Assembly: GCA_900660155.1 (NCBI GenBank)
Contig: CABFPE010000279.1
Location: 253,624 to 317,623 of the forward strand
Length of the DNA stretch: 64,000 nt
Source of the DNA: Hofstenia miamia
Lineage: Eukaryota; Xenacoelomorpha; Acoela; Hofsteniidae
Direction of reading: 5' to 3'
Positions 13,501 through 28,800 of the stretch are shown here, in pieces. The notes beneath the pieces were generated by a model. The model worked only from the letters and a program-made list of their open reading frames with translations. It ran no database searches and was not told the DNA's origin. Positions within the stretch are counted from its first letter, which is position 1; every line of letters starts with the position of its first letter. Both the position numbers and the translations under genes were made by a program.

Positions 13501-16500
13501 CGTCTTCGAATCTTTCCAACAAGAGCAACAAGTGTTGCCAGTTGCCAACCGGTATTTTCAAAATGAAAATTAAGAACTTTCAGCGTTCAACACTAGTAAC
13601 GAGCCTTTCAATTTAATCATGACTGACTAATAAAATATTTTCATAATTTAATGGACGATTTCGCAAAGTAGCTACGCCATTGCATAAAACTACATTGTGA
13701 ATTAAATAAAAAAACAGCTGTGTAAATAAATTCACACCAATAAGAAGCATTTTTAATAGCGAAGTTCACAGTGATTTTTTGACAGATTAATTCACTACGT
13801 ATAACAACAAAGGCGTGTTTGCATGACAGCAGAATTGATTTCTGTTATTCATCCCCTCCCCCCAGTAGAAAAAATTACTATTTTATTTTAGAAACAGGCA
13901 ACTTCCCAAAAATATTTAAGAGGGGGAAAGCGTTATTATATTGCACATATTTTTATTATTAGAGTACAAGACATCAAAAAGAGCAAAACCTAACCAATAA
14001 TAATGTTCATGGTTCTTTAAATAGTAAGTGTTAAAACGAATAAATACGTTTTCTTCTGGTTGTTCAACTAACAATGCTTTTCGTCATCTAAAGCCTAATT
14101 TCTCAGTATAAAAATGGTGAAACTAGGACAAAAATTCATCATCAAAATCGATTAAATTTTAGTTGATCAACGTGCATGGCAAAATTCAAGAGAATCACAC
14201 CATATGACTAATAACCCGTCCTGTAACCAATACTATATATTTTTTGATCTGTGAACAATTTCACAAGTACTTAACCGTTCGCTTATCATCTTAGAAATGC
14301 TAGTATGCGCAATCATGTTATTTGGAGTAGAATTCTACTCAAAGGATAGAAGAAAGATGTGGTTTTTCCGATTTGCAACACGGCATTGAAACCAATATAA
14401 GGGTGACTTTGGATGAATATATATTATTAATGAAAACCACATAATGTAAAAAATAAAAATAATTGATAATTCATTTTTTCAAAACTTAAGGAAATACCCA
14501 TAATGTATGCATCGCAGGTGATATTACAGACGTCAGTCATAGCAGTTGGATTCTTCAAGATATAAGACCGACCGATTTTCCCAACTTTGAATAGTGCTAT
14601 AGGAGGGCAATGTAGATTAAATACGTATGTCGTTTTCATTTTCCCATCGCTTCTCACTGATTGTGTTGAGTAATCTGCATCAGAAGCAGTAAATATCTAA
14701 AAAGCGCAATTGAAAAATACGATATTGATAAGTGCATATGCCGATAAAGAAATGAAAATACCCATAGAAATTAAGGTATCGTGCTTAACTGTGTTTATAC
14801 AGTACAAAATTTAGTAAGTAATTTAATAAACAATGCCATCAATAAACTAATTTTATAAGAACCGACTAATTTATTGGATCACTAGTGTAACATTTACCCG
14901 TTTTAAAGTTCTTAAAATATTGTCGAAAAAATACACAAATACATGTACAGGGTGCGTGGCATCCTGTACTACTTAAAAAATATATCACCTGAATTTTGAA
15001 TCTGATTTTTAAATTTAATTAGTAAAAATAAGTCCCTACACTGCACCCTGCAACAGTCACAAAAAAAATGCATCAACATCAGTGGCAAACTAATTTCTAA
15101 TAAACCAAGAAATAATCAGATTTATTTTATCAAAATTGAAAGCAAAGTAACAATAAATTAATGTCATTTCGTTTCGAGTTGATTTGAGTTGAGTCAGTCT
15201 TTTAAAATTCGGCTAGAGTCGAGAGAAGTCGAATATCGACACGAGTCGGATTAAGCCCGAAACACACGCGGAATTCCAGAGATCATTGGTTATAAATAAA
15301 ATATTCACTAGTTTATTCGCTATTAAATTTTATGCGCGTAATTAATCAAAATAATCCGCAGCATTTGTTTTTCTCTTATTTCAATAAGACTTATTGAATA
15401 AGTGCACCTATTTTTCTGCATAATTCGTGAACTATTTTGCTCCGCCTAAACTACACTGTGACAGTTAGTTTCTTTTTGCATTATTATATAAATAGAAGCC
15501 ATATTAAATAAAAGCAGGTCACTTCTTAAAAAATAGGTTCCTGTGAATGATAATATGTACTTCGTATCAAACTTAAAATAAATCATAATGCACAAAGTGA
15601 TGAGGACTTTTTGTTGTTATAATTCCCTTAAGTCAAACACAAGTCTGCGAATTTAATAGTTGTAGTAGCCAACATATCAGGGCAAATTTTCCAAAAAAAC
15701 TGAAATACATTTAATGCAAATGCAATTCATTCAATTCACATTTTTAACTTAAATTTTGCAGTAAGATACGTTTTCATAAATTTAAAAACAAAACTATTTG
15801 ATAATTGATTAAAAATGAAACATGCTGAAAGCAAAAAATCCAAAATTCTATCAAATTTTTGACAAATGAAAAAGTGCACAGTAATGTTAGCTGGTGCATT
15901 AATAAGTGCACTGTTAGTTTAATCCAAAATACACGTATTGCACTTCTTTTTGAGACACTTAATTTTTAGTGCCACTGCTAGTAGCTAAGGAAGTACCCTT
16001 TGGAAATAAAATATCCCAAAGTATTTCAATGAACTAATCAATTTTGCTCATCTGTATTAGTATCTAGAATGTACCACTTTTCAAACATATAAATTGAATC
16101 TTAAAATCCATAAATAGGCCCTGCTCCATTCTTGGAAATATTTGTTTTTCCCATTTTGATGATTTCTTTATTTCTTAATGGAGGATTATCTGGGCAGCAC
16201 TCTGGTATGGCAGAAATTAATGAAATTGAGAGTGCAAGTATGATTGACATGGACATTACGCAGATAAATAAGCCGGTAAATAATCAAATTATTTTTAAAC
16301 ACAACTAATTATCTCTGGAATTCCGAGCAGAAATAATCATCGTGTTTCAGGCCTTAGAATCTCGGGTCTTATCTGGGTACATTGACCTATCAATATCATA
16401 AATGTAAACTCACCAAAAAATAAAGCAGTTACATTTGCGATTGGCCAAAAATTTGTTCTCCTTCTCGACAGGGAGATGCTACCAATGTAATATTAATAAA

Positions 16501-19500
16501 TTCTAGGATTTTTATGTTAGTATAGTTCGCTAGACATTATGCTTTCAATTATAAAGAATCAGAAAAAAATTTTTGATAAAAGTTTTTCAATCATAAAATT
16601 ACATATATTTTTTCAACTAATCAGATATCCATGTACTATTCATTGTCAAATCAACATAACTCACGTCAACTCAATTTGAAAACTGTACGTGCCTCAATTT
16701 CCAGTAGAGGCGGTTCGGGTACTCTTATTAATGGAGATATTCTGCAATTATAATCGAATTATTAAAATAATATGTGAATATAGAAAATTCTGTATAAAAA
16801 TTAACTGTAATTATAATTATATTTTCAAAAACAACAATAATGCACCTAAGATCTGAAAAATACGGATTTAACTTATTTCCAATATTCTTAAAGCATGCTA
16901 AAAAATTTCAAAATTTCAGCTTTTTTGACTAGTCTCATATCCATAATATATTGTTAGTTCATTAAAAAAACAAATATAATCACCTCTAACCTACACGTGT
17001 AATACATGGTGTGACACAAATGCACATTTTAAATCACTGCTTTCTATCTACTGTAGATGACTAAAATATTTTGACTAAGTCAATCTTATGTAATTGCAAG
17101 AACAACTCTACATAGAAGTTTTTGGACATTCATATTAGTATTTCTCAAATTTGCTATAATAGAAGTTCTTTTAGCATGAATTAATTTAAGCAGTTCATTG
17201 CAATCAGGCAATTGTTAATATAGTGAATTTCTATAACAAAACAGGATGTGAACCGAAGTTGTGTAATTGGCCAATGCAGGTTGAACAAAATGGCACTAAA
17301 CCCAGTAAAATTCCATTAATAAGTAAACATGCCTACCTCGCCTTCTCGCTTACATTCCATTAGTCATTTACAAAGGTACAGGTCTCATTCTGTTAGCGCT
17401 ATAGAAATCCATGCTGGTCCTTACTAAGAACTGTGCTAAGTTAACCGCATAGTCTGAACAACAGTTTGAGTTCTGAATTATTATACAAATCATTACATTA
17501 CTTTGTTTCGATTTTTCAATGTAATTATTAGTAGCAGTACATCCATGAAACCAATCAGATTAATTGCTCAAGACATACCAAACGAATTTCAGATGGTCAT
17601 AAGTAGGGATGGTATGCTTGGTTAAAATGTAAATCTATTTAGGTAACCGATTCCTTGATTTAGGTAAATTTAGGTAAAAATAAACAAGTGTATTTAGTAT
17701 TTTGCAAAATTTGATAATTATAGTAAACTATATCTTTCCATTATCAATTGAATTTCGAACAAGAGAGATTCAATGACGCACATGTGATCACACTGTGCAT
17801 ATTCCTTTTCTTTCATTTTTTGAATAACAACAGTAAATTTTGGAAATCCAAAGAAGTTCAAGAGTTATAGTTTAAGTAATATGCTTTTTCTGCCGTGTTA
17901 ATTTAAGTTTGAAAAGTCTTGGAAAACAGGTACACACCTATTTTTTACTTAATGCAAGCCAATTGAAACCCATTCGCCTTCTTTTTTTGTCGACTAAAGC
18001 AGTTTTTCTAAAGGTGGTACCCATGCGACAAACATTCTCGAATTGAGAAACACTGAACACATCCAATTTGATAAGCACTAATAAGTTAATTTTAGTTTAA
18101 CTTGACTTCACACAATATGGATTTGCCATTCTACTACATTTGTGCGGTTACTCTTGCATATTGTGTAAATTAGTGGCTTCAAAAAAATACTCTTTAAAAC
18201 TAAAATTAAAGGTCATTTTACAATTAACAAGGCCGTAGCTAAGGGGCAGGGCAAAGGGGGATTGCCCTTTGATCATTTGCACCCCGCGGCATCATCGATG
18301 CAAAGTATAAGCTCAAATATTCTGTAAATATGTTACAGTGAATATATGTTATATACTTTTATCTCTTGTTCACACGTAGTAGTTTATTACATGCGGCTAC
18401 AAAATCTTGAAGCCTTGCTTTAGTTCTTGCGCGACAGTTATATGATTGACCACATCTAGCAGTGATTAATTTATCACAAAAGGCTTTGAGCTGCAATCTG
18501 TTAATCATCCCAACAAGAAGTTAAATCCATATCAGTTTTAAAAATTTGTTCTTTCATCTATGATGAAACAAACATTTTCATCGACAACATTTGATCTTAT
18601 TTCTTCAACAGTTTCTAGATGAAACTGGGGTAAATAATTTTTCAAAGGGCTGGAACGATCTGGAGTAGAAAAGTTAGCGTGAGCATTGATAAAATTTGAC
18701 AGAATCGGTTTGCTTAATTTTGACAATGGAATGTTTGATGCTACGAAGGTGAAATCTTTGTTGAATGTTTTGTATTTGCTATTAGTACTTTGTGCTGAGG
18801 AAAAGGATTCGGCGAGTCACCATTACTGAATTGATTTTGATACTACAATTTATGACTGGTTTTTCTTGTAAGATGTTGACTATTTTGAATGAACATGAGC
18901 AACCTTAATAGAAAACTTTACTATTCCCAATCACTTCTAAACATTTACCTTGAAGTCCAAAAAATCTAATAATGGATTAGGTCGATTTAAATTTGTCCAT
19001 TTGTTAACTGAAACTTAAAGCTATGATTAATTACTTTTATAATATAACATGTAGGTCTAAGTTGTATATTTTAAAATTTATGACGAGACTAGATTATTTA
19101 GAAATAACTAAATTTAGGTAAATAATAAAATTATCGGCATTTACGTAAAATTCTATAAAATAGCCAATTTAATGTTAAACATGGAGCTGAGATATGCATA
19201 ATGTCCTGTTTATAGTATAGTAGTTTTCGACAGTTACCGACATAAATTGTAGAAAATAAAGAGCGATGTACAATGTGCATTTGTGCTACAGATGTTTTCA
19301 ATATATTGGTGGGATGCATTAGAATAATAAAAGAGATAGTTGAATTTCAATTAATCAAAACGTTTTCAAAAATTGCGTAAAATTATTTTTTTATTCTAAA
19401 TAAGAGTTCTCCAAGTATAATGTGAAAAACATCTAAAATTACTACAGAAAATAACATCGAAAATTTCCATTTATATGGATGTCTAATAACGTACCTTAAC

Positions 19501-19799
19501 GCCATTAGCAATTAGTTCTTGTTCACTTGCATCCTCAGGCATTTCTCCGACAAAAGAAGGCATCAAACTATTGTTTATATCATGATACCTCCCATCTCCA
19601 AAAGTAGGCATGACGGACAGACGAAATCGTATTGAAACAGAATCTCTTGCTGCGTCAGTGGTAAATGCAAATGCAGTAAGTGGTGAAACGCCAGAGCAGA
19701 TTTTAACTAGAAATCCGAAAGGCGTTGGATTTGATATCACCGGTAAGCTGCAGTGATCACACATTTTAGAAGTACTAGCTAAATTAAATGTATATTCAA

Positions 19800-19855
<56 letters not shown>

Positions 19856-22800
19856 GCTTTTCCATTATATCAGCTGGAAATTCGCCTTTCCCAATTCTGC
19901 CTATTTCAAGCCATTCCCAATAGACACATTTCTGAAGCAAGCTTATTAAAAGCGCGGCGATTTAAAAATAATTATCTGCCACGAAGTTGCTGTTAAGATT
20001 TGCCATCTTTCTATAGAAGATTTCAACATGACTAGGAAGTACATTTGCATTAGGAGTAACTTTATATATATTTATCATAGTACGGGAATTGGGTATTAAA
20101 ACTCAGTGAAAATTGCCAATAAGAAAGAATAACAATTTGGATTCAACACCTTTCAGAATTAAAGTATTTGAAAATAATCTCCTTAACATCCACACTAAAA
20201 ACAGCCTGACTATTGTTTGAAAATGTATAATTTTGTACAATAAACCAAATTAAACAGATAAAATCATACCCATTATATCTCGTCCGTAAATAAATACAAA
20301 TGCACTTAGGTTTTATGTATTGAACTGCAAAGTTCTCAATCTTATTCTATATGTTACCAGATTGTGTTATAAGTACGACGAAGATTATGTTGATGAATTC
20401 ATTTTTAATTTGAAGACTGATTGTTTCTTCAACATTAGTTGGGACATTGTATATCTAAAATAAAAAATTGAATATACAAAAGTAAAAGCACATTAAAGTG
20501 GTATCTTTTTTACTTGCTATTTATCCCACTAAATGTGACCCTTTGTGGGTGCAGCTTTGCAAATATCTTTCACATTTGGAGCAAGTTACCTTTAATACTA
20601 CAAGCTGAAAGAGCAAATTAGTGTTTAGAAATTCTGAATAGCTGAGCATTGAATTGGAAAATATTTGAAGGCCTTGAAAAATTCGTTCGCAGTTTCATGT
20701 AAAAATATTTTGTACTTTCAAATACAACAGCAAATTTCATGCATATCTTGAATAAATTCGATGCCAATAACCTCTAAAAGGAAAATAGCTGTCCAAAAAT
20801 AAATTGTTCAATCTAATTCCCCGCATTACAAGTAGCCCAATGAAATTCTAGAGCACAATTTGCATTGAGTATTACAACATTGCAAATACAAAACCTTTTT
20901 CAAGCTACAATAGAAAGTTTGTTGGGGAGTTTTTGTGCGTATATCGAATAGGGTGTAATTTTCATTATTGAAGTTATAATCGCCATTGCGCTATGGATAT
21001 ATGGTTAAAGAATAGTATACCCCTAATCTGTATTGACACACCAGTGTGATGTTTCCAAACATATTTCTCTTCAAAAATATTAAATATTTAGTTAGATGAA
21101 CTGTGAATCTGAACTACTCATTCCTTGGTAAATCAACCAATTTTGGAACTTGGGAAAGGAATCATACTTTTTGAACAATAAAAATTTATATTTATAAAAT
21201 TAACCCACTGATAATGCTTTTCTACTCATGTTACAAGAAGAACTCAATGTGAGGCATCTATTCCACCCTTTTGTCTACTTGACAGTAGAATATACACAGT
21301 TTCTTAAATACTATGATTTAAAAATACTCAGATTGTCCGATTTGTGTGATTTGTAACGACTATTGTGTCTTAGATATTTTCATCTGTAGCGCCTAATTGT
21401 ACATACATGTACCTCATTTTATTTTTGAAATAACTGAACAAAATTCCTTTGGATGTGCATATAATCTGCAAAGACAAAAATTTTTATCTACTTTTTAGCA
21501 TGTCGAAAAGGGTTATTCAAGTATGTAGAAAATACGAAACACTTTTTATGTATTTGCATGGTTAATCTGTTTATTAACAGATGATTTACTTCAGTAGAAA
21601 CAATTTCTTTAATTTCAGTCTGAAATGGCTGGAAATGTCAAAAATTAAGATGTGCGGTCACCATACTACTGCCTGGAAATTGCTCTCATAAGTATTAAGC
21701 ATCTAAAACTACCTTAAACTGATAAGTGAAATCATGATATAAAATATTTAACGAAATAAAATTTAATAAAAAATGCGATAAAAATGAATACATGTACAAG
21801 ATCAAAGTGAAATATGATGCTTGAGGCTTGTTCGCTACTAGAAATAAATTTAATTTAGACTGACTGACTTTAAAAAGGAAAATCTGCAGTAATTTCACAT
21901 TGTAATCTAGTTGTAGTAGTAGCAATAAGTGAATAAGTAAATGTTGCAGTTGAAGATGAGAAAGATCCAGTTGATTTTTCACTTGTACGTTCNNNNNNNN
22001 NNNNNNNNNNNNNNNNNNNNNNNNNNNNNNNNNNNNNNNNNNNNNNNNNNNNNNNNNNNNNNNNNNNNNNNNNNNNNNNNNNNNNNNNNNNNNNNNNNNN
22101 NNNNNNNNNNNNNNNNNNNNNNNNNNNNNNNNNNNNNNNNNNNNNNNNNNNNNNNNNNNNNNNNNNNNNNNNNNNNNNNNNNNNNNNNNNNNNNNNNNNN
22201 NNNNNNNNNNNNNNNNNNNNNNNNNNNNNNNNNNNNNNNNNNNNNNNNNNNNNNNNNNNNNNNNNNNNNNNNNNNNNNNNNNNNNNNNNNNNNNNNNNNN
22301 NNNNNNNNNNNNNNNNNNNNNNNNNNNNNNNNNNNNNNNNNNNNNNNNNNNNNNNNNNNNNNNNNNNNNNNNNNNNNNNNNNNNNNNNNNNNNNNNNNNN
22401 NNNNNNNNNNNNNNNNNNNNNNNNNNNNNNNNNNNNNNNNNNNNNNNNNNNNNNNNNNNNNNNNNNNNNNNNNNNNNNNNNNNNNNNNNNNNNNNNNNNN
22501 NNNNNNNNNNNNNNNNNNNNNNNNNNNNNNNNNNNNNNNNNNNNNNNNNNNNNNNNNNNNNNNNNNNNNNNNNNNNNNNNNNNNNNNNNNNNNNNNNNNN
22601 NNNNNNNNNNNNNNNNNNNNNNNNNNNNNNNNNNNNNNNNNNNNNNNNNNNNNNNNNNNNNNNNNNNNNNNNNNNNNNNNNNNNNNNNNNNNNNNNNNNN
22701 NNNNNNNNNNNNNNNNNNNNNNNNNNNNNNNNNNNNNNNNNNNNNNNNNNNNNNNNNNNNNNNNNNNNNNNNNNNNNNNNNNNNNNNNNNNNNNNNNNNN

Positions 22801-25800
22801 NNNNNNNNNNNNNNNNNNNNNNNNNNNNNNNNNNNNNNNNNNNNNNNNNNNNNNNNNNNNNNNNNNNNNNNNNNNNNNNNNNNNNNNNNNNNNNNNNNNN
22901 NNNNNNNNNNNNNNNNNNNNNNNNNNNNNNNNNNNNNNNNNNNNNNNNNNNNNNNNNNNNNNNNNNNNNNNNNNNNNNNNNNNNNNNNNNNNAGTTGATT
23001 TTTCACTTGTATGTTCAGAAGAACTAAGTGATGTTACATGTGAAGATGGACTGACACTACTAGACAGAACTGAGGTCTCCGATGCTGTGCCTGTTGAAGA
23101 TGAGAAAGATCCAGTTGATTTTTCACTTGTACGTTCGGAAGAACTAAGTGATGTTACATGTGAAGATGGACTGATACTACTAGACAGAACTGAAGTTTCT
23201 GATACTGTGCCTGTTGAAGATGAAAAAGATCCAGTTGATTTTTCACTGGTACTCTCGGAAGAGCTAATTGATGATACATGTGAAGATGAAGTGACACTAC
23301 TTGACGGAACTGAAGTTTCTGATACTGTGCCTGTTGAAGATGAGAAAGATCCAGTTGATTTTCCAATTGTTGTAATCAAAGACTCTAAACTTATCATTTT
23401 AGATACACAATACATATTGTATTATTTTTTGAATAACAAAGAAATGTATATTCGCTTAACTTTTGTCTAGGATTTTCATTAGCAGTATTTTCGTTTTAGA
23501 TGTACTTTCGCTTCAATGCATTTTCTGTACGTTTACGAAATTTTTTCTTGTTGAAAAGATTTCTATTGCACGTTGACGTATAAAAATTGATTCTGATTGC
23601 TATCTTGCTACATAGTATAAAATATATGTGGCATAACAAAATATATGGGTGAATAAACTAAATTAACGCAAATCTATTAAATATTTCATGTGAAGAAATA
23701 CAGCACTACAATGATGGCTGAAATGTTTTGAGCCATAAAATTTGTCGTATAATGTGAGTTTCACAGAAGTGGCGGATATAAGTGGAATTTTAAGCTTGGA
23801 ATATTGTAAGGAGATAGCTTAGCAAAATTACTTTTTGCAGTTAGCTTAATTCGCTTCACAGAATGAAGAGTAGAGTAGTGCTCATAGATGTGAGTTCACC
23901 GAAGATGACTCAGAAGCACACTTTAAAAAAAGGCAAATATAAAGTTTGGATTAAGCACGGTGTGCAAGAGTCACACTGATCAAACGCAAGAGTACAGAAG
24001 GATTGGTTGTAGAATATTAACAGACAAATACGTATATTTGAAAATTCAAGATTTTTTCAAATTTTATTGAAATGATGAAACTACAAATTAGTTTATGTTT
24101 ACCTGAAGTACTTCTATAACACCATTGGTACTTAGGAATTGTTTCCAGTTGATCGCAAGAGTTTTTAAGAATAGCAATGTAAATACTGTCAGTTTGAGCG
24201 AATTCCGCGGGAACTTGGTAGACATTTAATGTATTTGTTGCTGCTGTATATACACGTATCTAAAATAGACACTTCTATATGAGTTAGGTTCAAAACTAAA
24301 ACACAAATCACGTGTAGTATCATACGGATAATCAGTTGCGTGCCTAGAGAAAGGCTAAATATTTCATCGCGGATGTGGAACCAATATAAAATTGTGAACA
24401 TAATTGAAGAAACTGAACAAAAATTTCAGAATATATTAATAATGTTTGCTGATATTGTGCAAAATAGATGTTATGTTTTGGACCACATGAGACCATGATA
24501 TATAATGGGACTGGTAATGGAACCTGACTTAAACCAAATGTAATACAACTAGATGTAACTTGAACTAATACAGTTTTGATTCCACATAAACCTATGGTTT
24601 TTATCTTAAAAATGTTGAACTTGCTTGTATTTTGACTACTTTGAAATATACATGAAATTTACTAAAGGAAATACTTTTCTGAAGCCACAAGAAAGCAAAT
24701 GGAAGAAAAGTAGCATTCAAAATGAAGTCAAATAACAGCTATGTATGAATTTTGTATGCTCATTATTGGCAAATAGTTTTGAGACTTTAGCGACACCATA
24801 AGGAGTTTGCTATTAATTTGATAATCATAAATTAGTTCTATAATATTGTTGTTAATTTATAAATCAATACCGCATATTTAAACAGTGAGCGTAATCACTT
24901 GAAAGATACAAATTTTTTAGAGAGTTGCAATTCACAAACATCTAATTCAATAATATGTTTTTCATCCATCTTTCTCAGTAAATCACTCTCTGATGCAAAA
25001 TATTGCAGCTTGGGATTCAATTGCTTTGATAATTTTATAAAATTATTCGGTCATCGTCATTCCTGAAAAAAGCATCAACCTAACCAATATAAGTGTCGGA
25101 ACTTCCACATTAGGGTATCCATGTTAAAATACAAGTCGACAGCAAAATCACTATGGAGATTTCATCTAACACGGTTTCGCTTAAATTTCATTAAATTGAG
25201 ATCTAAATTGGGCAATTTATTCTTTCAAAACGTTTTGGGGGGTTTTTGTTCTCGATATTAAAACTTTCAATTTGAAAGTATAAAGGACTGAAATCCTTTG
25301 CTAGCAATTGAAGCTGCATCAAGAATATAATTTAAAGGAACCAAGAGAAATACGAAGTCCGTATTGCTAATTTGATTTAACATCCCAAGTATTTCAATAC
25401 TTGCTTGAGCATCACGAGAGTTTCTTCTAGCATAACTTGAACAAGTGTAAAAAAAGAACATGTCCCTAATGTGGGCATTCAACGTATATCATTGGATTGT
25501 GAGAGTTTCCACTTTGTCTCAGTAATTGAAGTGACAATAGAGATCAATGAACAAAAAACAATTTAAAATTATATTTGATCACATCACTATAAAACTAACT
25601 ATGTCAAATATATTTTGGAAAATGTATCATTATAATATCAACGCAAGGTTTGTTCTTGCATAACATGCAAATTTTACTCTTATAAAATTATCTAATCAAA
25701 TGTCACCAAAAGATGTTGTGCTGCAGAAGTAAATAATATATATTTTAGTATGAACTGTTCAAGATTCACATTATTTACAGAGGGGCGGCAAAATCTGTAT

Positions 25801-28800
25801 TTTGGAAGTACATGAAACCCCCTTACACAACTCTGGCCTCGCCACCAAATGGAATGTCGAGACTGACGTCTATTCTATCACATTGATTTTGCTGATTCAC
25901 ACAACAAGTAACCCCAAGGCAATGTTATTTACAAGGATATCCTGTTTCAAATTAACAGTAGAATTTTAACATTGGTAATAAAAATATTGCATTTCTATTA
26001 CCTTATTTTAATTGTACGTACTCTGCTTCACTGGTTTTCCACTGGCCATGTTCGCAGATAATAAAATATTTACAACCTGTAAATCAAAGCAAAATTTGAA
26101 TTTTGGTCCCCTCCAATAAAAATTCTGGGGACATCACTGCGAATAATTAATCTAATTTCATAAAAAAATACAAATGATAAGAATTAGTAATGAAATGATT
26201 CAACTTGTAGAAAATAAACAAATATTGATGCGTTATTGAAACTCAAACATCAAAAAAGATAAACAAAATTCCTCACAGACTTTTTGAAAAGAGTAAACCT
26301 CATATCGAAATCGTTTGCCAATAAATATTTGCAGTGCTTTTATTTATTACATTTTAACACTACTGATAAATGACAGATATTGATATTGATTCATAAATTA
26401 TTTAATAAACATAATTTAATGGCAGGCTACCTTTGGATCATCACGATTGATGTAATTAACGTAAAACCCTGGAAAACTAATAGGATTTGGTGAATAAGTG
26501 ATGTCCGGTTGGCCATCTATTGAAGTAGGTTCTTCTTTGAAACCAGATGATGTTTTGTATAAAACTCTGAAATCAATGTTTTGATTTTTCGCACTGCTTA
26601 CAAATTTCCATGAAAATCTTTCAATTCCGTCAGAAGAATTCTAAATTTTAGACAAATTATTAGAATCTGACATAAATTTCATGGGAAGTATGAAAATTTG
26701 ACTTGAAGACTTTCAACAAACAATGTAATTTAATGCATACAAAAACTTAAGAGAGATTAATCTCAAAAGCTTTTGAGTACACAAAACAGTAGTTTAAAAT
26801 AAAAAAACAGAGTGAGAGCCCTATAAATTCATTGTCGCAAACTCTAGAATATCAAAGATTTTTGTAATAAATCATTTTTCGGATACCTCCAAACTTTGTG
26901 CAGAAGTTATTACTTCACATTGTTAAGAAAGTCGCTTGAGTTAATATATGACGTCACAAGGATTCCAATTGGACACAGCAGCGCTTGATATTTACAAACA
27001 TCAAACGAATATTAATCACAATTAGACTTTGTGCACACATCACAGTAAGAAAACCGTTACTCACACAAATGTAGAAAATGAAGCGTTTGATTTCGACGAG
27101 TCAAGTATCGAATTTCACAATTTTCGTCAGCTAATAAGACATGGAATTTGCTACAAATATCAATATTAGCCTCAAAACACAGAAGGGAAAGAAAATCCAT
27201 TTTAGTTTTGGGTACATTATTAAGTGTAGATAGCGAAAATTTGTATGATCGATGGCAATTTAATACGGAACTGTATAAAGAGACTCTCAACGACATATTC
27301 GGTCTATCATCAACGAAACATGCCTCTGCAACAAGACAATACCTCCACACATAGAGCCAGAAATACCTTTCCATATCTGGCCTCAATATCATCAAAAACA
27401 AGAACATTCCAGAACCAAAACATTCAACAGATAAGTGAGTTTTAGAGGTGTACAAAGAAAAGATTTTGCACAATCTCGAATAACAATATAAAAAACATTT
27501 ATAATTTCCAAGCAAATTTTCGAGTTCGTAAAACGGTGAATAAACTAATCAAAACTTGATAGATAAATAAATGAATACTTGAAAATTGTGTTACCTAATT
27601 CTCATAGCATGTATAAAGTTAATTTAAATTTCACAATATTTAAACAAAGGAATTTGTTTAAATTTTTCATGGTTTTTTGTAAAAAAATTTAAATGCTTAT
27701 ATCGCAAAAACAAAAAAAAGATATCCAAATCCGAAAGCACCACATGATAGAGAAAAGTATCCTCTTTCATTTTCCCCTTAATCCGCAATTCGGTTCGGTC
27801 TCAATGAGGAGTATCGTACGCAAAAGTCAGAGGTCCATGCATATTAGGGTGTCGCATTTTTGCTAAAGTTATAACATTCAGTTGAATTAATATGAAGAAT
27901 TGTATTTTAAGTTAGATAATACTTACCTTTTTTGACACATAAAAGAAAAACCTACAGAACAACCAATTTTTTCTGAAAATTTTTTGATTTTTTGGTGCAA
28001 AGCTAAGAAAATTTTTGTTCTTTTTTGCATGCATATTTCATGTGTGTAAGCATCTAAGACATTGCAAGATGCTTGTATGATTTTTATTGTACATTGAGTT
28101 GCTGGCTGTTAACCCTAGTGCTTGCTTTGCAAATTATTTCTCAGTTTAATGACAAATGTAGTTTGTGCTAAGTGCTGCTGTTTAGACAATTAAAAAATTG
28201 ATTCTCAAGTTATAAGAGTTTACTCACACCTTAGCAAACAAAAATGCACTATGTGTCTACTAATGTGAAGTGCTTGTCAATGGAAGATGTCGTTGAGCAA
28301 ACTGAAAAATTACTAACTGAATGTGAAAACCTTAGTAGTGCAGAAATGTCTGAAGATGGACTTTGTATCATTAATGCAATTAAATGCACAACACTGTTTG
28401 TATCTGATATTGCAGTGAAAATCAAAGCTGATATTGATCAGAGCCTTCATCAAACAGTTAAATCATTAAAAAAACTCTTGCTAATGACAACTTGTTAAAG
28501 ATAACAGATTGTGTCTCTAGTAAGTCTCCATTACAATGTGCATGCTTAACATGAAATTAATTTCTTATGCAAAGGTTTTGATGGCTTGTGCCTTTATTAT
28601 GAAGAATTTTCCATCACTCTACACTAAGAAAAGAGAAATTATTGTTGTATTTTTTGGTGATAAACTCTTAAAATTTCCTGAGCTACCAGACAAAAAAGCT
28701 AACAAAATTGCTGAATTCTTACTGGATGAGTTCAATCAAAGTTACGATTTAAAAATTGATGCCATATGCTTCAACACAGAAGCAACTAATACAGGGCAAC

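Noticed and set aside
14945-15055. Short inverted CAGGGTGCG ... CTGCACCCTG pair
   Set aside because: The arms are too short (about 10 bp) to support an element without other copies.
21713-21837. Possible extra exon (phase 1 to 0) between the mucin exon and 20358-20454
   Set aside because: Splice signals and phase fit, but the peptide (e.g. FLSHFLLNFISLNILYH) is hydrophobic, has no Cys, and resembles no module.
25778-26139. Possible hAT-type repeat (CAGAGGGGCGGC / reverse CAGTGATGTCCCC)
   Set aside because: Ends are only loosely similar and flanking 8-mers do not match.
27057-27515. Minus-strand open frame of 152 codons
   Set aside because: It is the shadow of a plus-strand Tc1-like transposase scrap; composition and lack of motifs argue against a gene.
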